A stretch of 64,000 nt of DNA. Source: Alphaproteobacteria bacterium (GTDB taxonomy: Bacteria > Pseudomonadota > Alphaproteobacteria > Caulobacterales > Aquidulcibacteraceae). Made by a program: the position numbers and the translations under genes. Location of the stretch: the NCBI GenBank assembly GCA_016124655.1, contig WGNI01000001.1:310001-374000 (forward strand), given 5' to 3'. Positions within the stretch are counted from its first letter, which is position 1; each line of letters begins with the position of its first letter. Under the pieces are notes generated by a model that saw only the letters and a list, made by a program, of their open reading frames with translations, ran no database searches and was not told the DNA's origin. Of this stretch, positions 18,521 through 27,753 are shown piece after piece.

Positions 18521-19128
18521 CGCTTCTTGTCCTTCCAGCCCAACATGCGGTCGACATACCGCGCCAGCATATCCGCTTCCAGATTGACTTCGTAGCCTTC
18601 AACGAGATCGCCAAGCGTGGTGCATTCGCGCGTGTGGGGAATGATCGCCACCTCGAACGTTTCATTCGTCACTGCGGTTACGGTCAACGCGACGCCATCG
18701 ACCGCGATGTTGCCCTTGTGCGCAATCAATCGCATGACCTCGCAGGGCGCGGCGACAACGACGCGCCAGGAGCCGCCGTCTTCCTCCACGGAGCGCACCA
18801 CGCCAACGGCGTCGACATGGCCGGCGACGATGTGGCCGCCGAATTCGTCGCCCAGTTTCAGCGAGCGCTCGAGATTGACGGCGTCGCCGACATTCAGCTT
18901 GCCCAGCGTCGTGCGCGCGAGCGTTTCGGGAACGGCCTCGACCACATGCACCATGCCTTCGCTGGAGCGCCTGCGTTCGATGACGGTGAGACACGCGCCG
19001 GCATGTGAAATCGAGGCGCCGATATCGACGGTCGCTGGATCATAAGGAGAGCGCACTTCCAGCCGCGTGACCGGACCGGGCGCGATGCGCGCTACTTCAC
19101 CGATGGCGGAGACGATGCCGGTAAACAT
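18517..19128 (-). CDS. ribE: Riboflavin synthase alpha chain
   Basis: Dismutates two lumazine molecules to riboflavin and the pyrimidine precursor. The 203-aa product has the internal duplication of two beta-barrel lumazine-binding domains. [12 protein letters not shown] and the HAGACLTV motif are in the first, and GGHIVAGHVDAVG and VDGVALTVTAV in the second. Its first 37 bases overlap the end of the upstream reductase gene. Confidence 0.96.
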   Translation of the reverse strand: MFTGIVSAIGEVARIAPGPVTRLEVRSPYDPATVDIGASISHAGACLTVIERRRSSEGMVHVVEAVPETLARTTLGKLNVGDAVNLERSLKLGDEFGGHIVAGHVDAVGVVRSVEEDGGSWRVVVAAPCEVMRLIAHKGNIAVDGVALTVTAVTNETFEVAIIPHTRECTTLGDLVEGYEVNLEADMLARYVDRMLGWKDKKR

Positions 19129-19793
19129 GACGGATCTCGCTCAAAACTTTCCCAAACATCGCGCTCTATGGGGCGAACTGCAACCCGCCGGTACGTCAAG
19201 GCGCTGCTCAGCGTCTCAAAACCAAGCGCGCCGATACACGCCACGCCGTCGCCGCCGAGGATGATGGGGGCGCGAAACCATTCGATGCGATCCACCAAAC
19301 CCGCCGACAAAAAAGACGCCGCAACGGCGCCGCCGCCCTCGATCAGGACGCGCAGACCGCTGCGCCAGGCGTTCAAGAGATCGAGCGCTTCGCGAACATC
19401 GACGCTGCGGGAGGATTGGGTGAAGGCCACGCGAACGCCTGCCCGCGTCAGCGCTTCGGCGCGTGCTGGATCGGCGTCGCCAGCACAGATGACGAGCGTG
19501 GAGACGGATTGTGACGTGGCTGCAAGACGCGCCGTCGGCGGCAGACGCAGCGCGCTGTCCAAAACCACGCGCAAGGGCTGCATGCGCGGCGGTTCGCCTG
19601 TGCGCACCGTCAATTCGGGATCATCGGCCAGCGCCGTGCCGATGCCGATCAGCACAGCGTCGTGGTCTGCGCGCAGGCGATGGCCCTGCGCGCGCGCGGC
19701 CTCTCCCGTGATCCATTTGCTTTCGCCTGAGCGTGTCGCGATCCGCCCATCGAGGCTGGTGGCCAGCTTCAAGGTGACGGATGGGCGGCTCAA
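19092..19793 (-). CDS. RibD C-terminal (reductase) domain protein, stand-alone
   Basis: A 233-aa protein equivalent to only the reductase half of RibD (dihydrofolate-reductase fold), which reduces 5-amino-6-ribosylamino-uracil phosphate with [48 protein letters not shown] and [12 protein letters not shown] are the family motifs. The N-terminal zinc cytidine-deaminase-like domain of normal RibD (HAE and PCxxC motifs) is missing; nrdR begins immediately upstream and overlaps by four bases, so there is no room for it. Either the deaminase is encoded elsewhere or this is a paralogue. Position within the rib operon supports a riboflavin role. Confidence 0.85.
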   Translation of the reverse strand: MSRPSVTLKLATSLDGRIATRSGESKWITGEAARAQGHRLRADHDAVLIGIGTALADDPELTVRTGEPPRMQPLRVVLDSALRLPPTARLAATSQSVSTLVICAGDADPARAEALTRAGVRVAFTQSSRSVDVREALDLLNAWRSGLRVLIEGGGAVAASFLSAGLVDRIEWFRAPIILGGDGVACIGALGFETLSSALTYRRVAVRPIERDVWESFERDPSCLPASSPPSVK

Positions 19794-20290
19794 TCCGGCC
19801 TCTTCGACGCGTCGCGCTTGCCGGGTTTGGCGGCCAGATCGCCAAGTCTTGGATCGTCGAGGATCGCGGTGAAATCCTTGGTTTCGGAGAAGTCGCGATA
19901 GACCGAGGCGTAGCGGACGTACGCCACGGGGTCCAAATTGGCCAACGCCTCCATGACCATTTCGCCAATGGTTTCGGAGGTGATTTCGGTTTCGCCTTCA
20001 TTCTCTAGACGGCGCACAATGCCGGAGACCAATTGCTCGACCTGCTCGGCGCTGATGGGCCGTTTGCGCAGCGCAATTGTCAGCGAACGATCCAGCTTGT
20101 CGCGCTCGAACGGCTCACGCCGGCCCGACTTCTTGACCACAACCATTTCGCGCAATTGAACGCGCTCGAAGGTGGTGAAGCGCGCCCCGCATTGTCCGCA
20201 TTGGCGGCGGCGGCGGATGCAGGCGCCATCCTCGGTCGGGCGGCTGTCTTTGACCTGGGTGTCTTCGTTTTGGCAGAACGGGCAACGCAT
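19790..20290 (-). CDS. nrdR: Transcriptional repressor NrdR
   Basis: Represses ribonucleotide reductase genes in response to ATP/dATP. The 166-aa protein has an N-terminal zinc ribbon ([15 protein letters not shown] and CGQCG, four cysteines) and an ATP-cone from about residue 49 ([17 protein letters not shown]). It follows glyA by 30 bases and precedes the rib genes, the common alphaproteobacterial glyA-nrdR-rib order. The tail after residue 150 is Lys/Asp rich and variable. Confidence 0.96.
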   Translation of the reverse strand: MRCPFCQNEDTQVKDSRPTEDGACIRRRRQCGQCGARFTTFERVQLREMVVVKKSGRREPFERDKLDRSLTIALRKRPISAEQVEQLVSGIVRRLENEGETEITSETIGEMVMEALANLDPVAYVRYASVYRDFSETKDFTAILDDPRLGDLAAKPGKRDASKRPD

Positions 20291-20320
20291 CCCGACGCTC
20301 CGGAAGCGCTTGACGCGCGG

Positions 20321-21622
20321 TTACGGATAAATGGGGAAGCGCGCGGTCAAGCGCTGCGCCTTTTCCGCGACAGCGGCTTCGGCGGCTGAATTGTCGCCAT
20401 TGGATTTGGCGAGCGCGTCCAGCACCTCGACCATCAGGTCAGCGACCATGCGGAATTCGGCGGGCCCGAAACCGCGTGTCGTGCACGCCGGCGATCCCAC
20501 GCGAATGCCGGACGTGATCGCCGGCTTCTGGGGATCGAAGGGAATGCCGTTCTTGTTGCAGGTGATCAGCGCGCGTTCGAGGCTGCCTTCGGCGGCCTTT
20601 CCCGTCACGTTTTTTGGCCGCAGATCGATCAGGGCCAAATGGCAATCGGTGCCGCCGGACACGACGGCCAAGCCGTTTTCAACGAGCCGCTGCGTCAGCG
20701 CGCGCGCGTTCTCCAGAACCTGCCGCTCATAGGTTTTGAAGGTCGGCTGCAGCGCTTCATGGAACGCGACAGCCTTTGCCGCGATCACATGCATCAAAGG
20801 ACCGCCCTGAAGGCCCGGAAAGACCGCGGAATTGAACTTTTTGCCGAGATCGGGGTCGTTGGACAGGATCATGCCGCCGCGCGGCCCGCGCAATGTCTTG
20901 TGGGTGGTGGTCGTCACCACGTGCGCATGCGGCAGCGGCGAAGGGTAGACGCCCGCCGCGATCAGACCGGCATAGTGCGCCATGTCGACCATGAGATAGG
21001 CGCCGATGGAGTCCGCTATGGCGCGAAACCTGGCGAAATCGATCGCGCGCGAATAGGCGGAGCCGCCGGCGATGATGAGCTTTGGTCGTTCGCGCTCGGC
21101 GATGGCTGCGACCTCATCATAGTCGATCATCTGATCGTCGCGGCGCACGCCATACGCCACGGGCTGAAACCATTTACCGGAAATGTTGGCAGGCGCGCCG
21201 TGTGTGAGGTGCCCGCCGCACGCGAGATCCATGCCCAAAAACTTGTCGCCAGGCTGAAGCAAAGCCAGGAACACCGCCTGGTTGGCCTGCGCGCCGGAGT
21301 GCGGCTGCACATTGGCGTAGGCGCAGTCAAACAGGCGCTTGGCGCGCGCGATCGCCAGCTCTTCGGCGACGTCGACGAATTCGCAGCCGCCATAATAGCG
21401 TTTGCCGGGATAGCCTTCCGCGTACTTGTTGGTGAGCACGGACCCCTGAGCCTCAAGCACCGCACGGGAGACGATGTTCTCCGAGGCGATCAGCTCGATC
21501 TGGCGCTGCTGGCGGTCCAACTCTTCCGCAAGCGCCTTGGCGAGCTCCGGGTCTGCTTCGCGCACCGACGCCTCGAAAAAGGACGCGCCCTCGGCGCGCG
21601 GGCTGGCGAGGGATTGGCTCAT
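20321..21622 (-). CDS. glyA: Serine hydroxymethyltransferase
   Basis: PLP enzyme interconverting serine and glycine and charging tetrahydrofolate with one-carbon units. The 433-aa protein has the PLP-lysine motif [16 protein letters not shown], the N-terminal [11 protein letters not shown] block, and [20 protein letters not shown] precedes the ATG at good spacing. First gene of the run leading through nrdR and the rib genes; its upstream gap also serves mucR in the other direction. Confidence 0.97.
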   Translation of the reverse strand: MSQSLASPRAEGASFFEASVREADPELAKALAEELDRQQRQIELIASENIVSRAVLEAQGSVLTNKYAEGYPGKRYYGGCEFVDVAEELAIARAKRLFDCAYANVQPHSGAQANQAVFLALLQPGDKFLGMDLACGGHLTHGAPANISGKWFQPVAYGVRRDDQMIDYDEVAAIAERERPKLIIAGGSAYSRAIDFARFRAIADSIGAYLMVDMAHYAGLIAAGVYPSPLPHAHVVTTTTHKTLRGPRGGMILSNDPDLGKKFNSAVFPGLQGGPLMHVIAAKAVAFHEALQPTFKTYERQVLENARALTQRLVENGLAVVSGGTDCHLALIDLRPKNVTGKAAEGSLERALITCNKNGIPFDPQKPAITSGIRVGSPACTTRGFGPAEFRMVADLMVEVLDALAKSNGDNSAAEAAVAEKAQRLTARFPIYP

Positions 21623-21708
21623 GAATTCTCCTGGATCGGCGCGGCTTCAGCGTCGAGGTAAGCGAGCATATTGCGCGTCGCAACAGGAAGCAAAGCTGAC
21701 CCGCATTC

Positions 21709-21844
21709 TCAGTTCTACCGGAATTCGATCCTAGACCTTACGCCCGGTTTTCTTAGGAACTTTCCGGAATACTTGCTTGGCCATGAAGAAGCGCGGTATG
21801 AGAATCGTAAATCTGATTCAATTATAGGTTTTCAGGACTGGCGC
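21709..21844. promoter_or_regulatory. AT-rich leader upstream of mucR
   Basis: The roughly 220-base gap between glyA and mucR becomes markedly AT-richer than its surroundings from about 21709, with short A/T runs (GTAAATCTGATTCAATTATAG) just before mucR. MucR/Ros proteins bind AT-rich DNA with T-A steps and often repress themselves, so this is a plausible autoregulatory target and promoter region. I cannot assign boxes with confidence. Confidence 0.35.
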
Positions 21845-22306
21845 ATGTCGAGCGACGAAGGCGAGGGGACGCCCTTCGAAACTGATGCTCTTGAGCTGAC
21901 GACGGACATCGTGACCGCCTATGTCGCCCACAATGCGGTCGAGGTGGAGCGTCTGCCCGATCTCATCCGCACGGTGCACGCCGCGGTGATCGGGCTGCAG
22001 AACGGCGTAGAGGAGCGCCCCGCCGACCGGCCCAAACCGGCGGTGCCGGTCAATAAGAGCGTCCAGAACGACTACATCGTCTGCCTCGAAGACGGCAAAA
22101 AACTCAAAATGCTCAAGCGCTACCTGCGATCCACGTACGGGATGTCGCCGGAGGAGTATCGCAAGCGCTGGGGGCTGCCGCCGGACTATCCCATGGTGGC
22201 GCCGGCCTACGCGCAGAAACGCTCCGATTTCGCCAAGCGCATCGGGCTGGGCCGCGGCGTCCGCCGGCGCGGCGACGGCGAAGACATCGACGGCGCAGAA
22301 GACTAG
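21845..22306 (+). CDS. mucR: MucR/Ros family transcriptional regulator with altered zinc-finger
   Basis: DNA-binding protein of the Ros/MucR family (153 aa), known in alphaproteobacteria to control exopolysaccharide, motility and cell-cycle genes. Recognisable blocks are an N-terminal oligomerisation region (LTTDIVTAYVAHNAV) and the DNA-binding part from residue 75 (NDYIVCLEDGKKLKMLKRYL, then SPEEYRKRWGLP). Of the four classical Ros zinc ligands only Cys80 remains; the others are Asp83, Tyr93 and Tyr98. Asp is common at the second position, but Tyr at both His positions is unusual. The start at 21845 gives the normal family length, with a CAGGA site upstream. Its stop shares CTAG with the convergent gene. 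Confidence 0.85.
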   Translation: MSSDEGEGTPFETDALELTTDIVTAYVAHNAVEVERLPDLIRTVHAAVIGLQNGVEERPADRPKPAVPVNKSVQNDYIVCLEDGKKLKMLKRYLRSTYGMSPEEYRKRWGLPPDYPMVAPAYAQKRSDFAKRIGLGRGVRRRGDGEDIDGAED

Positions 22307-22524
22307 GCGAAACGTCCCGGCGAGGGTCTCGGCGCGGTAGCGTCCTCCAGCAGCTTCTCCAGCTTGCGCAGCGCCAGAACCCGCAGCGGACCGTTCGCCG
22401 CCTCGGGCGGACCGAAAGCGCACGCCTCGACGCCTGTCTTCACGTCCACCGCCGTCACCTTGGCAAAGCCGCCGAGCGTCACCGTCTCAAAGATCACCTC
22501 GCGGTCGATCCCCTGCCCCGTCAT
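22303..22524 (-). CDS. Small conserved alphaproteobacterial protein (DUF6898-like)
   Basis: A 73-aa soluble protein, IFETVTLGGFAKVTAVDVKTGVEA at its core and a Leu-rich helix (LRVLALRKLEKLLED) at the end. It resembles a short conserved alphaproteobacterial family of unknown function that I recall as DUF6898; the name is not certain. The ATG lies one base after the hemA stop, so it is almost surely translated from the hemA message. Confidence 0.65.
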   Translation of the reverse strand: MTGQGIDREVIFETVTLGGFAKVTAVDVKTGVEACAFGPPEAANGPLRVLALRKLEKLLEDATAPRPSPGRFA

Positions 22525-22525
22525 G

Positions 22526-23743
22526 TCAGGCGGCGGCCTTGCTGAACTGACCCCAGACGGTGGTGAGCGCTGCGATCAGCTTGTCCATCAGCGCGTCGTC
22601 GTGGAACGGCGAGGGCGTGAAGCGCAGGCGCTCGGTCCCGCGCGGCACGGTCGGATAATTGATCGGCTGCACATACACGCCGTGGTCATAGAGCAGCGCG
22701 TCGGAAATCGCCTTGCAGCGCACCGGATCGCCCACCAGGAGCGGCACGATGTGGGTGGAGGACTCCATCACCGGCAGGCCGGCGTCGCGGAAGCGGCGCT
22801 TTAGGGTTTCCGCCCGCTCCGCAAGCCTGGAGCGCATGTGCGGGCAGCGGCGCACCAGCCGCACGCTTTCGAGCGCCGCGGCTGCGATCGAGGGCGCAAG
22901 CGATGTGGTGAAGATGAACCCCGGCGCGGTGGAGCGAATGGCGTCGATCGCCACGCGCGGACCGGTGACATAGCCGCCCATGGTGCCGAAGGCCTTGGCG
23001 AGGGTTCCTTCGATGAAATCGACGCGGTGCATGACGCCGTCGCGTTCGGCGACGCCGCCGCCGGTTTCGCCGTACAGACCTACGCCATGGACCTCATCCA
23101 GATAGGTCATGGCGCCATATTGATCGGCGATGTCGCAGATGGCTTCGATCGGCGCGGTATCGCCGTCCATGGAATAGACGCTCTCGAACGCGATCAGTTT
23201 GGGCGCATCGGCGGGCGCCTCATTCAGCAGCGATTCCAGATGCTGCAAATCGTTGTGGCGGAAGATTCGCTTTTCGCAGTTGGCGCGGCGAATGCCTTCG
23301 ATCATCGAGGCGTGGTTCAGGGAATCGGAAAACATCCAGATGTCTGGGAAAAGCCGCGCCAGCGTCGACAAGGTCGCCTCGTTGGAGACATAGCCGGACG
23401 TGAACAGCAGCGCGGATTCCTTGCCGTGCAGCGCCGCAAGCTCCTGCTCCAGATCGACGTGATAGCTGGTGGTGCCGGAAATGTTGCGCGTGCCGCCCGA
23501 GCCTGCGCCGACGTCGTCGATGGCGAGGTGGGCGGCGGCGATCACTTCTTCGGACTGGCCCTGCCCCAGATAATCGTTCGAGCACCAGACGACGATGGGC
23601 GTATCGCCGCCGTCCGGCCGGCGCAGGCGCGCATGGGGAAACCGGCCCCGCTCGCGGCGAATGTCGGCGAAAACGCGATAGCGTCCTTGATCGCGGATGG
23701 CGTCCACCGCCCGTGTGAAGGCCTCAAGGTCTTGTTCCCGCAT
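22526..23743 (-). CDS. hemA: 5-aminolevulinate synthase
   Basis: First step of heme synthesis by the C4 (Shemin) route: glycine plus succinyl-CoA to 5-aminolevulinate, with PLP. The 405-aa product has the alpha-oxoamine synthase motifs [38 protein letters not shown] and the PLP-lysine block [14 protein letters not shown]. The ATG at 23743 has CAGGA upstream; a GTG at 23758 in frame is less likely. This enzyme is a hallmark of alphaproteobacteria. hemB lies divergently about 100 bases away, so the two first heme enzymes share an upstream region. Confidence 0.97.
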   Translation of the reverse strand: MREQDLEAFTRAVDAIRDQGRYRVFADIRRERGRFPHARLRRPDGGDTPIVVWCSNDYLGQGQSEEVIAAAHLAIDDVGAGSGGTRNISGTTSYHVDLEQELAALHGKESALLFTSGYVSNEATLSTLARLFPDIWMFSDSLNHASMIEGIRRANCEKRIFRHNDLQHLESLLNEAPADAPKLIAFESVYSMDGDTAPIEAICDIADQYGAMTYLDEVHGVGLYGETGGGVAERDGVMHRVDFIEGTLAKAFGTMGGYVTGPRVAIDAIRSTAPGFIFTTSLAPSIAAAALESVRLVRRCPHMRSRLAERAETLKRRFRDAGLPVMESSTHIVPLLVGDPVRCKAISDALLYDHGVYVQPINYPTVPRGTERLRFTPSPFHDDALMDKLIAALTTVWGQFSKAAA

Positions 23744-23840
23744 TCCGCAATCCTGCACGCCCGAAGGGGTTTATATTGGCGTTCAACTGGCCCAATGGAA
23801 ATAGGGCCAACCGGCGCACTTACTCTGCCAGCGAGACGTT

Positions 23841-24848
23841 ATGGCCTCCTTACACGACCGCACCGCCCCTTTCCCCGCCGCCCGGCCGCGGCGGCTGCGC
23901 CAGGCTGAATGGGTCCGGCGGCTGACGCGGCAATCCTCGCTTCAAACCGAGGACCTGATCTGGTCGCTGATCGTGCATGACGGCCGCGAGGACCGGCAGC
24001 CGGTCGCGGCCATGCCGGGCGTGGATCGCCTCAGCGTGGACGCCGCCGCTGCCGCGGCGGAGCGCGCCGTGGCGCTCGGGATCCCCGCTGTCGCGATTTT
24101 CCCCAATATTGCGCCAATCAAGAAGGACCGCGTCGGCACGGAGGCGCTCAACCCTGATGGGCTGGTGCCTGCGTGCGTCAAAGCGATGAAGGCGGCTGCG
24201 CCGCAGCTCGGCGTGATGGTGGACGTGGCGCTCGATCCGTTCACCGATCACGGCCATGACGGCATCTTAGAGAACGGGCGCATCCTCAATGACGAAACCG
24301 TCGCGCGCTTGGCGGATCAGGCTGTGCTGCTCGCGGAAGCCGGCGCCGATATTCTCGCGCCCTCGGACATGATGGATGGGCGCGTGGGCGCGATCCGGAC
24401 CGCGCTGGAGAACGCGCGCCAGCCTGACGCGCTGATTCTTTCCTATGCGGCGAAATATGCGTCGTGCTTTTACGGGCCCTATCGCGACGCGATCGGCACG
24501 GCGGTGGCGCTGCAGGGCGACAAGAAAACCTATCAAATGGATTTCGGAAACTCAGACGAGGCGCTGAAGGAATGCGCGATGGATGTCGCGGAAGGCGCCG
24601 ACATGCTGATGGTCAAGCCGGGCCTGCCCTATCTCGACATCATCCGGCGCGTGAAGGACGCCTTCGGCCTGCCGACCTTCGCGTTCCAGGTTTCCGGCGA
24701 ATACGCGATGATCAAGGCAGCTTCGGCGAATGGCTGGCTCGATGAGAACCGCGCGATCCTCGAAACGCTGACGGCGTTCAAGCGCGCGGGCGCCGATGGG
24801 GTGGTGACGTATTTCGCAGAACAGGCTGCACTTCTGCTCAAAAGCTAA
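23841..24848 (+). CDS. hemB: Porphobilinogen synthase (5-aminolevulinate dehydratase), Mg-type
   Basis: Condenses two 5-aminolevulinate molecules into porphobilinogen. The 335-aa TIM-barrel protein has the two Schiff-base lysine regions (SYAAKYASCFYGP and MLMVKPGLPYLD). In the metal-binding segment it reads DVALDPFTDHGHDG, with no cysteine triplet, placing it in the magnesium-dependent rather than zinc-dependent class. Divergent from hemA. Confidence 0.96.
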   Translation: MASLHDRTAPFPAARPRRLRQAEWVRRLTRQSSLQTEDLIWSLIVHDGREDRQPVAAMPGVDRLSVDAAAAAAERAVALGIPAVAIFPNIAPIKKDRVGTEALNPDGLVPACVKAMKAAAPQLGVMVDVALDPFTDHGHDGILENGRILNDETVARLADQAVLLAEAGADILAPSDMMDGRVGAIRTALENARQPDALILSYAAKYASCFYGPYRDAIGTAVALQGDKKTYQMDFGNSDEALKECAMDVAEGADMLMVKPGLPYLDIIRRVKDAFGLPTFAFQVSGEYAMIKAASANGWLDENRAILETLTAFKRAGADGVVTYFAEQAALLLKS

Positions 24849-24866
24849 GCGGCAGCGCCGCTCGCC

Positions 24867-25319
24867 TCACCCGCCGCGCTTCGCCTTCGCCACGGCTGCA
24901 TCGAGCGCGGTGAGAAACCGCGATCGATCTGCAGCGGAGAACGGTTTCGGACCGCCGCCGCCTTCCCCGAAAGAGCGCAGATGCTCCATCAATTCGCGCT
25001 GCGCCAAGGCGGCGCCGATCGAGCTTGCGGTGAACGCCTTGCCGGTCGCGGCCAACGCAGCGCCGCCCGCGCGCAGCGTACGGCTCGCCAGCGGGATGTC
25101 GTTGGTGACGACGATGTCGCCCGGCTTCACGTGCTCGGCGATCCGATCATCCGCGGCGTCAGGACCGGCATCGACGACGGTCAGCGTCACGCCGGGAGGC
25201 GTGCGCATGAAGCTGTTGGCGACGACCTGCACCGGGCAGTTCGTGCGTCTGGCGACGCGGTAGATTTCCTCTTTCACCGGGCAGGCGTCGGCGTCGACGA
25301 AGATCGTGGGCGTTGGCAT
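24867..25319 (-). CDS. YaiI/YqxD family protein (UPF0178)
   Basis: A 150-aa protein of the DUF188 family, with the signature VDADACPVKEEIYRVA and the acidic block GDIVVTNDIPLASRTLRAGG. The family is thought to have a PIN-like nuclease fold from its conserved aspartates; no function is established. It ends 18 bases from the hemB stop (convergent) and may be co-transcribed with the upstream dehydrogenase, ten bases away. Confidence 0.88.
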   Translation of the reverse strand: MPTPTIFVDADACPVKEEIYRVARRTNCPVQVVANSFMRTPPGVTLTVVDAGPDAADDRIAEHVKPGDIVVTNDIPLASRTLRAGGAALAATGKAFTASSIGAALAQRELMEHLRSFGEGGGGPKPFSAADRSRFLTALDAAVAKAKRGG

Positions 25320-25329
25320 GGGCGGGCGA

Positions 25330-26187
25330 TTACCGCTTCAGGCGCGCGATCAAGCTTGAGGTGTCCCAGCGCGCGCCGCCCATGGCCTGCACTTCGGCGT
25401 AGAATTGGTCGACAAGCGCAGTCACCGGCACGGGCGACCCGTTGGCGCGCGCTTCCTCCAGCACAAGGCCGAGATCCTTGCGCATCCAATCTACGGCGAA
25501 GCCGAAATCATATTTGCCGGCGACCATTGTCTTCCAGCGATTGTCCATCTGCCAGCTTTGCGCGGCGCCCTTCGAGATGGCGGCGATTACCGTTTCCGCG
25601 TCGAGGCCGGCGCGCTCGGCGAACGCCAACCCTTCCGCCAAGCCCTGCACAACGCCAGCGATGCAGATCTGATTGACCATCTTTGCGAGCTGGCCAGAGC
25701 CTGCGGGACCGATGTGCGTGATCGTTTTGCCGTATGCGCGCATGATGGGCTCGGCCTGCGCGAACGCGGTCGCGTCGCCGCCGACCATGATGGTCAGCGC
25801 GCCGTTCTCCGCGCCCGCCTGCCCGCCCGAGACGGGCGCATCGAGAAACCCGAATCCGCCCGCGCTTGCGCCTTCGGCCAAGCACCGCGCCAAGCGCGCG
25901 GACGCGGTTGTGTGGTCGACGAACACGGCGCCGGGCGCGATTGTCTTCTGTGCGGCCGCAAACACGCTTTCGACATCGGCGTCGTTGCCGACGCAGGCGA
26001 AGACAAACGCAGCATCTGAGACCGCCTCCTCCACGCTCGCGCACGCTTTGGCGCCGGTTGCGCGCGCCCAAGCGTCGACCTTCGCGGCGGTGCGGTTGTA
26101 GCCGGCCACTTCATGCCCGGCCTGTACGAGGTGACGCGCCATCGGCGCACCCATTACGCCGAGGCCGAGAAAAGCTACGCGCGCCAT
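25330..26187 (-). CDS. NAD(P)-dependent beta-hydroxyacid dehydrogenase (3-hydroxyisobutyrate dehydrogenase family)
   Basis: A 285-aa soluble oxidoreductase. It has an N-terminal Rossmann fold (VAFLGLGVMGAPMARHL) with NR after the second strand, suggesting NADP preference. The substrate motif is DAPVSGGQAGAENGALTIMVGG, and the catalytic lysine lies in GQLAKMVNQI. The family covers 3-hydroxyisobutyrate, tartronate semialdehyde, succinic semialdehyde and imine reductase activities; I cannot choose among them. It follows the flavin reductase gene by three bases. Confidence 0.85.
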   Translation of the reverse strand: MARVAFLGLGVMGAPMARHLVQAGHEVAGYNRTAAKVDAWARATGAKACASVEEAVSDAAFVFACVGNDADVESVFAAAQKTIAPGAVFVDHTTASARLARCLAEGASAGGFGFLDAPVSGGQAGAENGALTIMVGGDATAFAQAEPIMRAYGKTITHIGPAGSGQLAKMVNQICIAGVVQGLAEGLAFAERAGLDAETVIAAISKGAAQSWQMDNRWKTMVAGKYDFGFAVDWMRKDLGLVLEEARANGSPVPVTALVDQFYAEVQAMGGARWDTSSLIARLKR

Positions 26188-26190
26188 CGT

Positions 26191-26670
26191 CTAATTGTCC
26201 TGTGAAGCGACGCCGAAGCGACCGCGGAAATAGGTCAGCGCGTTCCCGTCCCGGCTTTCAAGCGCCAGCACGCGGCCAACGAGGATCACGTGATCGCCGG
26301 CGATGTGACGCGCGTGCACCGCGCACGCCATGCGCGCGATCCCTCCCGCGATGACGGGCACGCCGAGCATATCCTCCCATTCCGGCAGGTCCGCGATCTC
26401 GCGATCCTTTGCGGCGAAGCGCAGCGCGCGTTCTGCCTCGTTTGCCGCGCAAATCGTGACGCCGAACGTTTCGGCTTGCACGAACGACTCATACCGCTCG
26501 GACCGATCGCCGAGGCACCACAGCACCAGCGGCGGATCGAGAGACACCGAGCTGAACGAATTGACGGTGACGCCTTCAACGCCGTCGCCGGAGCGAACCG
26601 CCACGATGGCGACGCCGGTTGCGAAACATCCCATCGCGCGGCGGAACGCGGCCTGGGCCTCCTGATCCAT
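26191..26670 (-). CDS. Flavin reductase domain protein (FMN-binding split barrel)
   Basis: A 159-aa protein of the flavin reductase-like family. It has the AFRRAMGCFATGVAIVAVR start, the TVNSFSSVSLDPPLVLWCL flavin-binding segment, and the H-D-H-I-L region (AGDHVILVGRVLA). Such proteins supply reduced FMN/FAD to two-component monooxygenases, but no partner gene is adjacent. The open frame continues to 26841, overlapping motB on the other strand; the ATG at 26670 matches the family N-terminus and leaves a 102-base divergent promoter gap. Confidence 0.85.
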   Translation of the reverse strand: MDQEAQAAFRRAMGCFATGVAIVAVRSGDGVEGVTVNSFSSVSLDPPLVLWCLGDRSERYESFVQAETFGVTICAANEAERALRFAAKDREIADLPEWEDMLGVPVIAGGIARMACAVHARHIAGDHVILVGRVLALESRDGNALTYFRGRFGVASQDN

Positions 26671-26709
26671 CGTGTCCAGTCTCAGCGTCGTGTCTCCGCG
26701 CAAACCCGT

Positions 26710-26731
26710 TCTTAACGCCGTATCGTTAAGA
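26710..26731. promoter_or_regulatory. Perfect inverted repeat upstream of motB
   Basis: TCTTAACG (26710-26717), six bases, CGTTAAGA (26724-26731): a perfect 8-bp-armed palindrome in the 102-base gap between the divergent flavin reductase and motB genes, ending 41 bases before motB. A dimeric regulator site is likely. The TTAA cores recall CtrA half-sites, but their spacing (10) is not the usual 7. Confidence 0.4.
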
Positions 26732-26772
26732 GCGGTGAACCTCTCAGCTGTCGAACGCGAACCGGTCCTAAC

Positions 26773-27672
26773 ATGGCCAGGCGCTCCAACGCCCCCATCA
26801 TCATCAAAAAAATCAAGAAGGGCGGCCATGGCGGACACCATGGCGGGGCCTGGAAAGTGGCGTATGCCGACTTTGTAACCGCCATGATGGCGTTCTTCCT
26901 GCTGATGTGGCTCATCAACACGACGAGCCCGGATCAGCGGCGCGGCATTGCCGAATTCTTCGCGCCAGCCAGCGTGTCGCGGGTGTCGAGCGGGTCCGGC
27001 GGCCTGCTGGCGGGTACCTCCTTCGCGGAATCAGGCGTTCGCCACGGTTTCTCCGCTCCGATGACGCCGGCGGCGAACAGCGATGTGCGCAGCCAGAACC
27101 CGGACGATACCGGCGCTGCGGAATCCACGGAATCGGTCCCCAGTTCAGATGCGTTGGACCGGGCGCGGACTCTTCGGGAGAACGCCGAGTTCGCCCGCGC
27201 CGAGGTGGCGATCCGCCAGGCGATGGCGGACATGCCGGACGTGGCGGAGCTCTCCCGGCAGGTCCTGATTGAGCAGCGGCCGGAGGGCCTGCGCATCCAG
27301 ATCGTGGACCAGGAAGGCCGCTCCATGTTCTCGCCCGGCGCAGCGGAGCCCAATGAGCGCGCGCGCCGGCTTTTGACCGCCGTCTCGAATGCAGTCGGGC
27401 AGTTGCCGAACCGCCTGACCATCTCCGGGCACACGGACGGTTCGCCGCCGGGACCGGGCAGCACCAACTGGGACCTCTCCACGCAGCGCGCCAACGCTGC
27501 CCGCCGCATCTTGCAGGCCAACGGGATCCCGACGGACCGCATCTATGAAATCTCGGGACGCGCGGACGCGGAGCCTCTGTTTCCGGACGATCCGACTCTG
27601 CCGGGCAACCGGCGTATCGCCATCACGCTGCTGCGCGAAGCGCCGCCGCTGCCGGTCGACCATGCGCTTTGA
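26773..27672 (+). CDS. motB: Flagellar motor stator protein MotB
   Basis: Peptidoglycan-anchored half of the MotA-MotB proton channel. The 299-aa product has a basic, His/Gly-rich cytoplasmic tail, then one membrane helix with the proton-carrying Asp33 (YADFVTAMMAFFLLMWL). A roughly 130-residue linker and the OmpA-like peptidoglycan-binding domain follow (LTISGHTDGSPPG to GNRRIAITLL). No motA is nearby, so the stator genes are split, as often in Caulobacterales. It implies a flagellated cell stage. Confidence 0.95.
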   Translation: MARRSNAPIIIKKIKKGGHGGHHGGAWKVAYADFVTAMMAFFLLMWLINTTSPDQRRGIAEFFAPASVSRVSSGSGGLLAGTSFAESGVRHGFSAPMTPAANSDVRSQNPDDTGAAESTESVPSSDALDRARTLRENAEFARAEVAIRQAMADMPDVAELSRQVLIEQRPEGLRIQIVDQEGRSMFSPGAAEPNERARRLLTAVSNAVGQLPNRLTISGHTDGSPPGPGSTNWDLSTQRANAARRILQANGIPTDRIYEISGRADAEPLFPDDPTLPGNRRIAITLLREAPPLPVDHAL

Positions 27673-27753
27673 GGCCCTGCGCCGCCGTTCGCGCTTGACG
27701 GGACCCCCGGGGCGCGTCGACGATCATGACGCAGCAAGGACGGCGCACGGGAC

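Noticed and set aside
16400..21622. Possible FMN or TPP riboswitch controlling the rib and thiL genes
   Set aside because: All these genes are joined by overlaps or short gaps with no leader long enough for an aptamer, and no conserved riboswitch core was seen before glyA.
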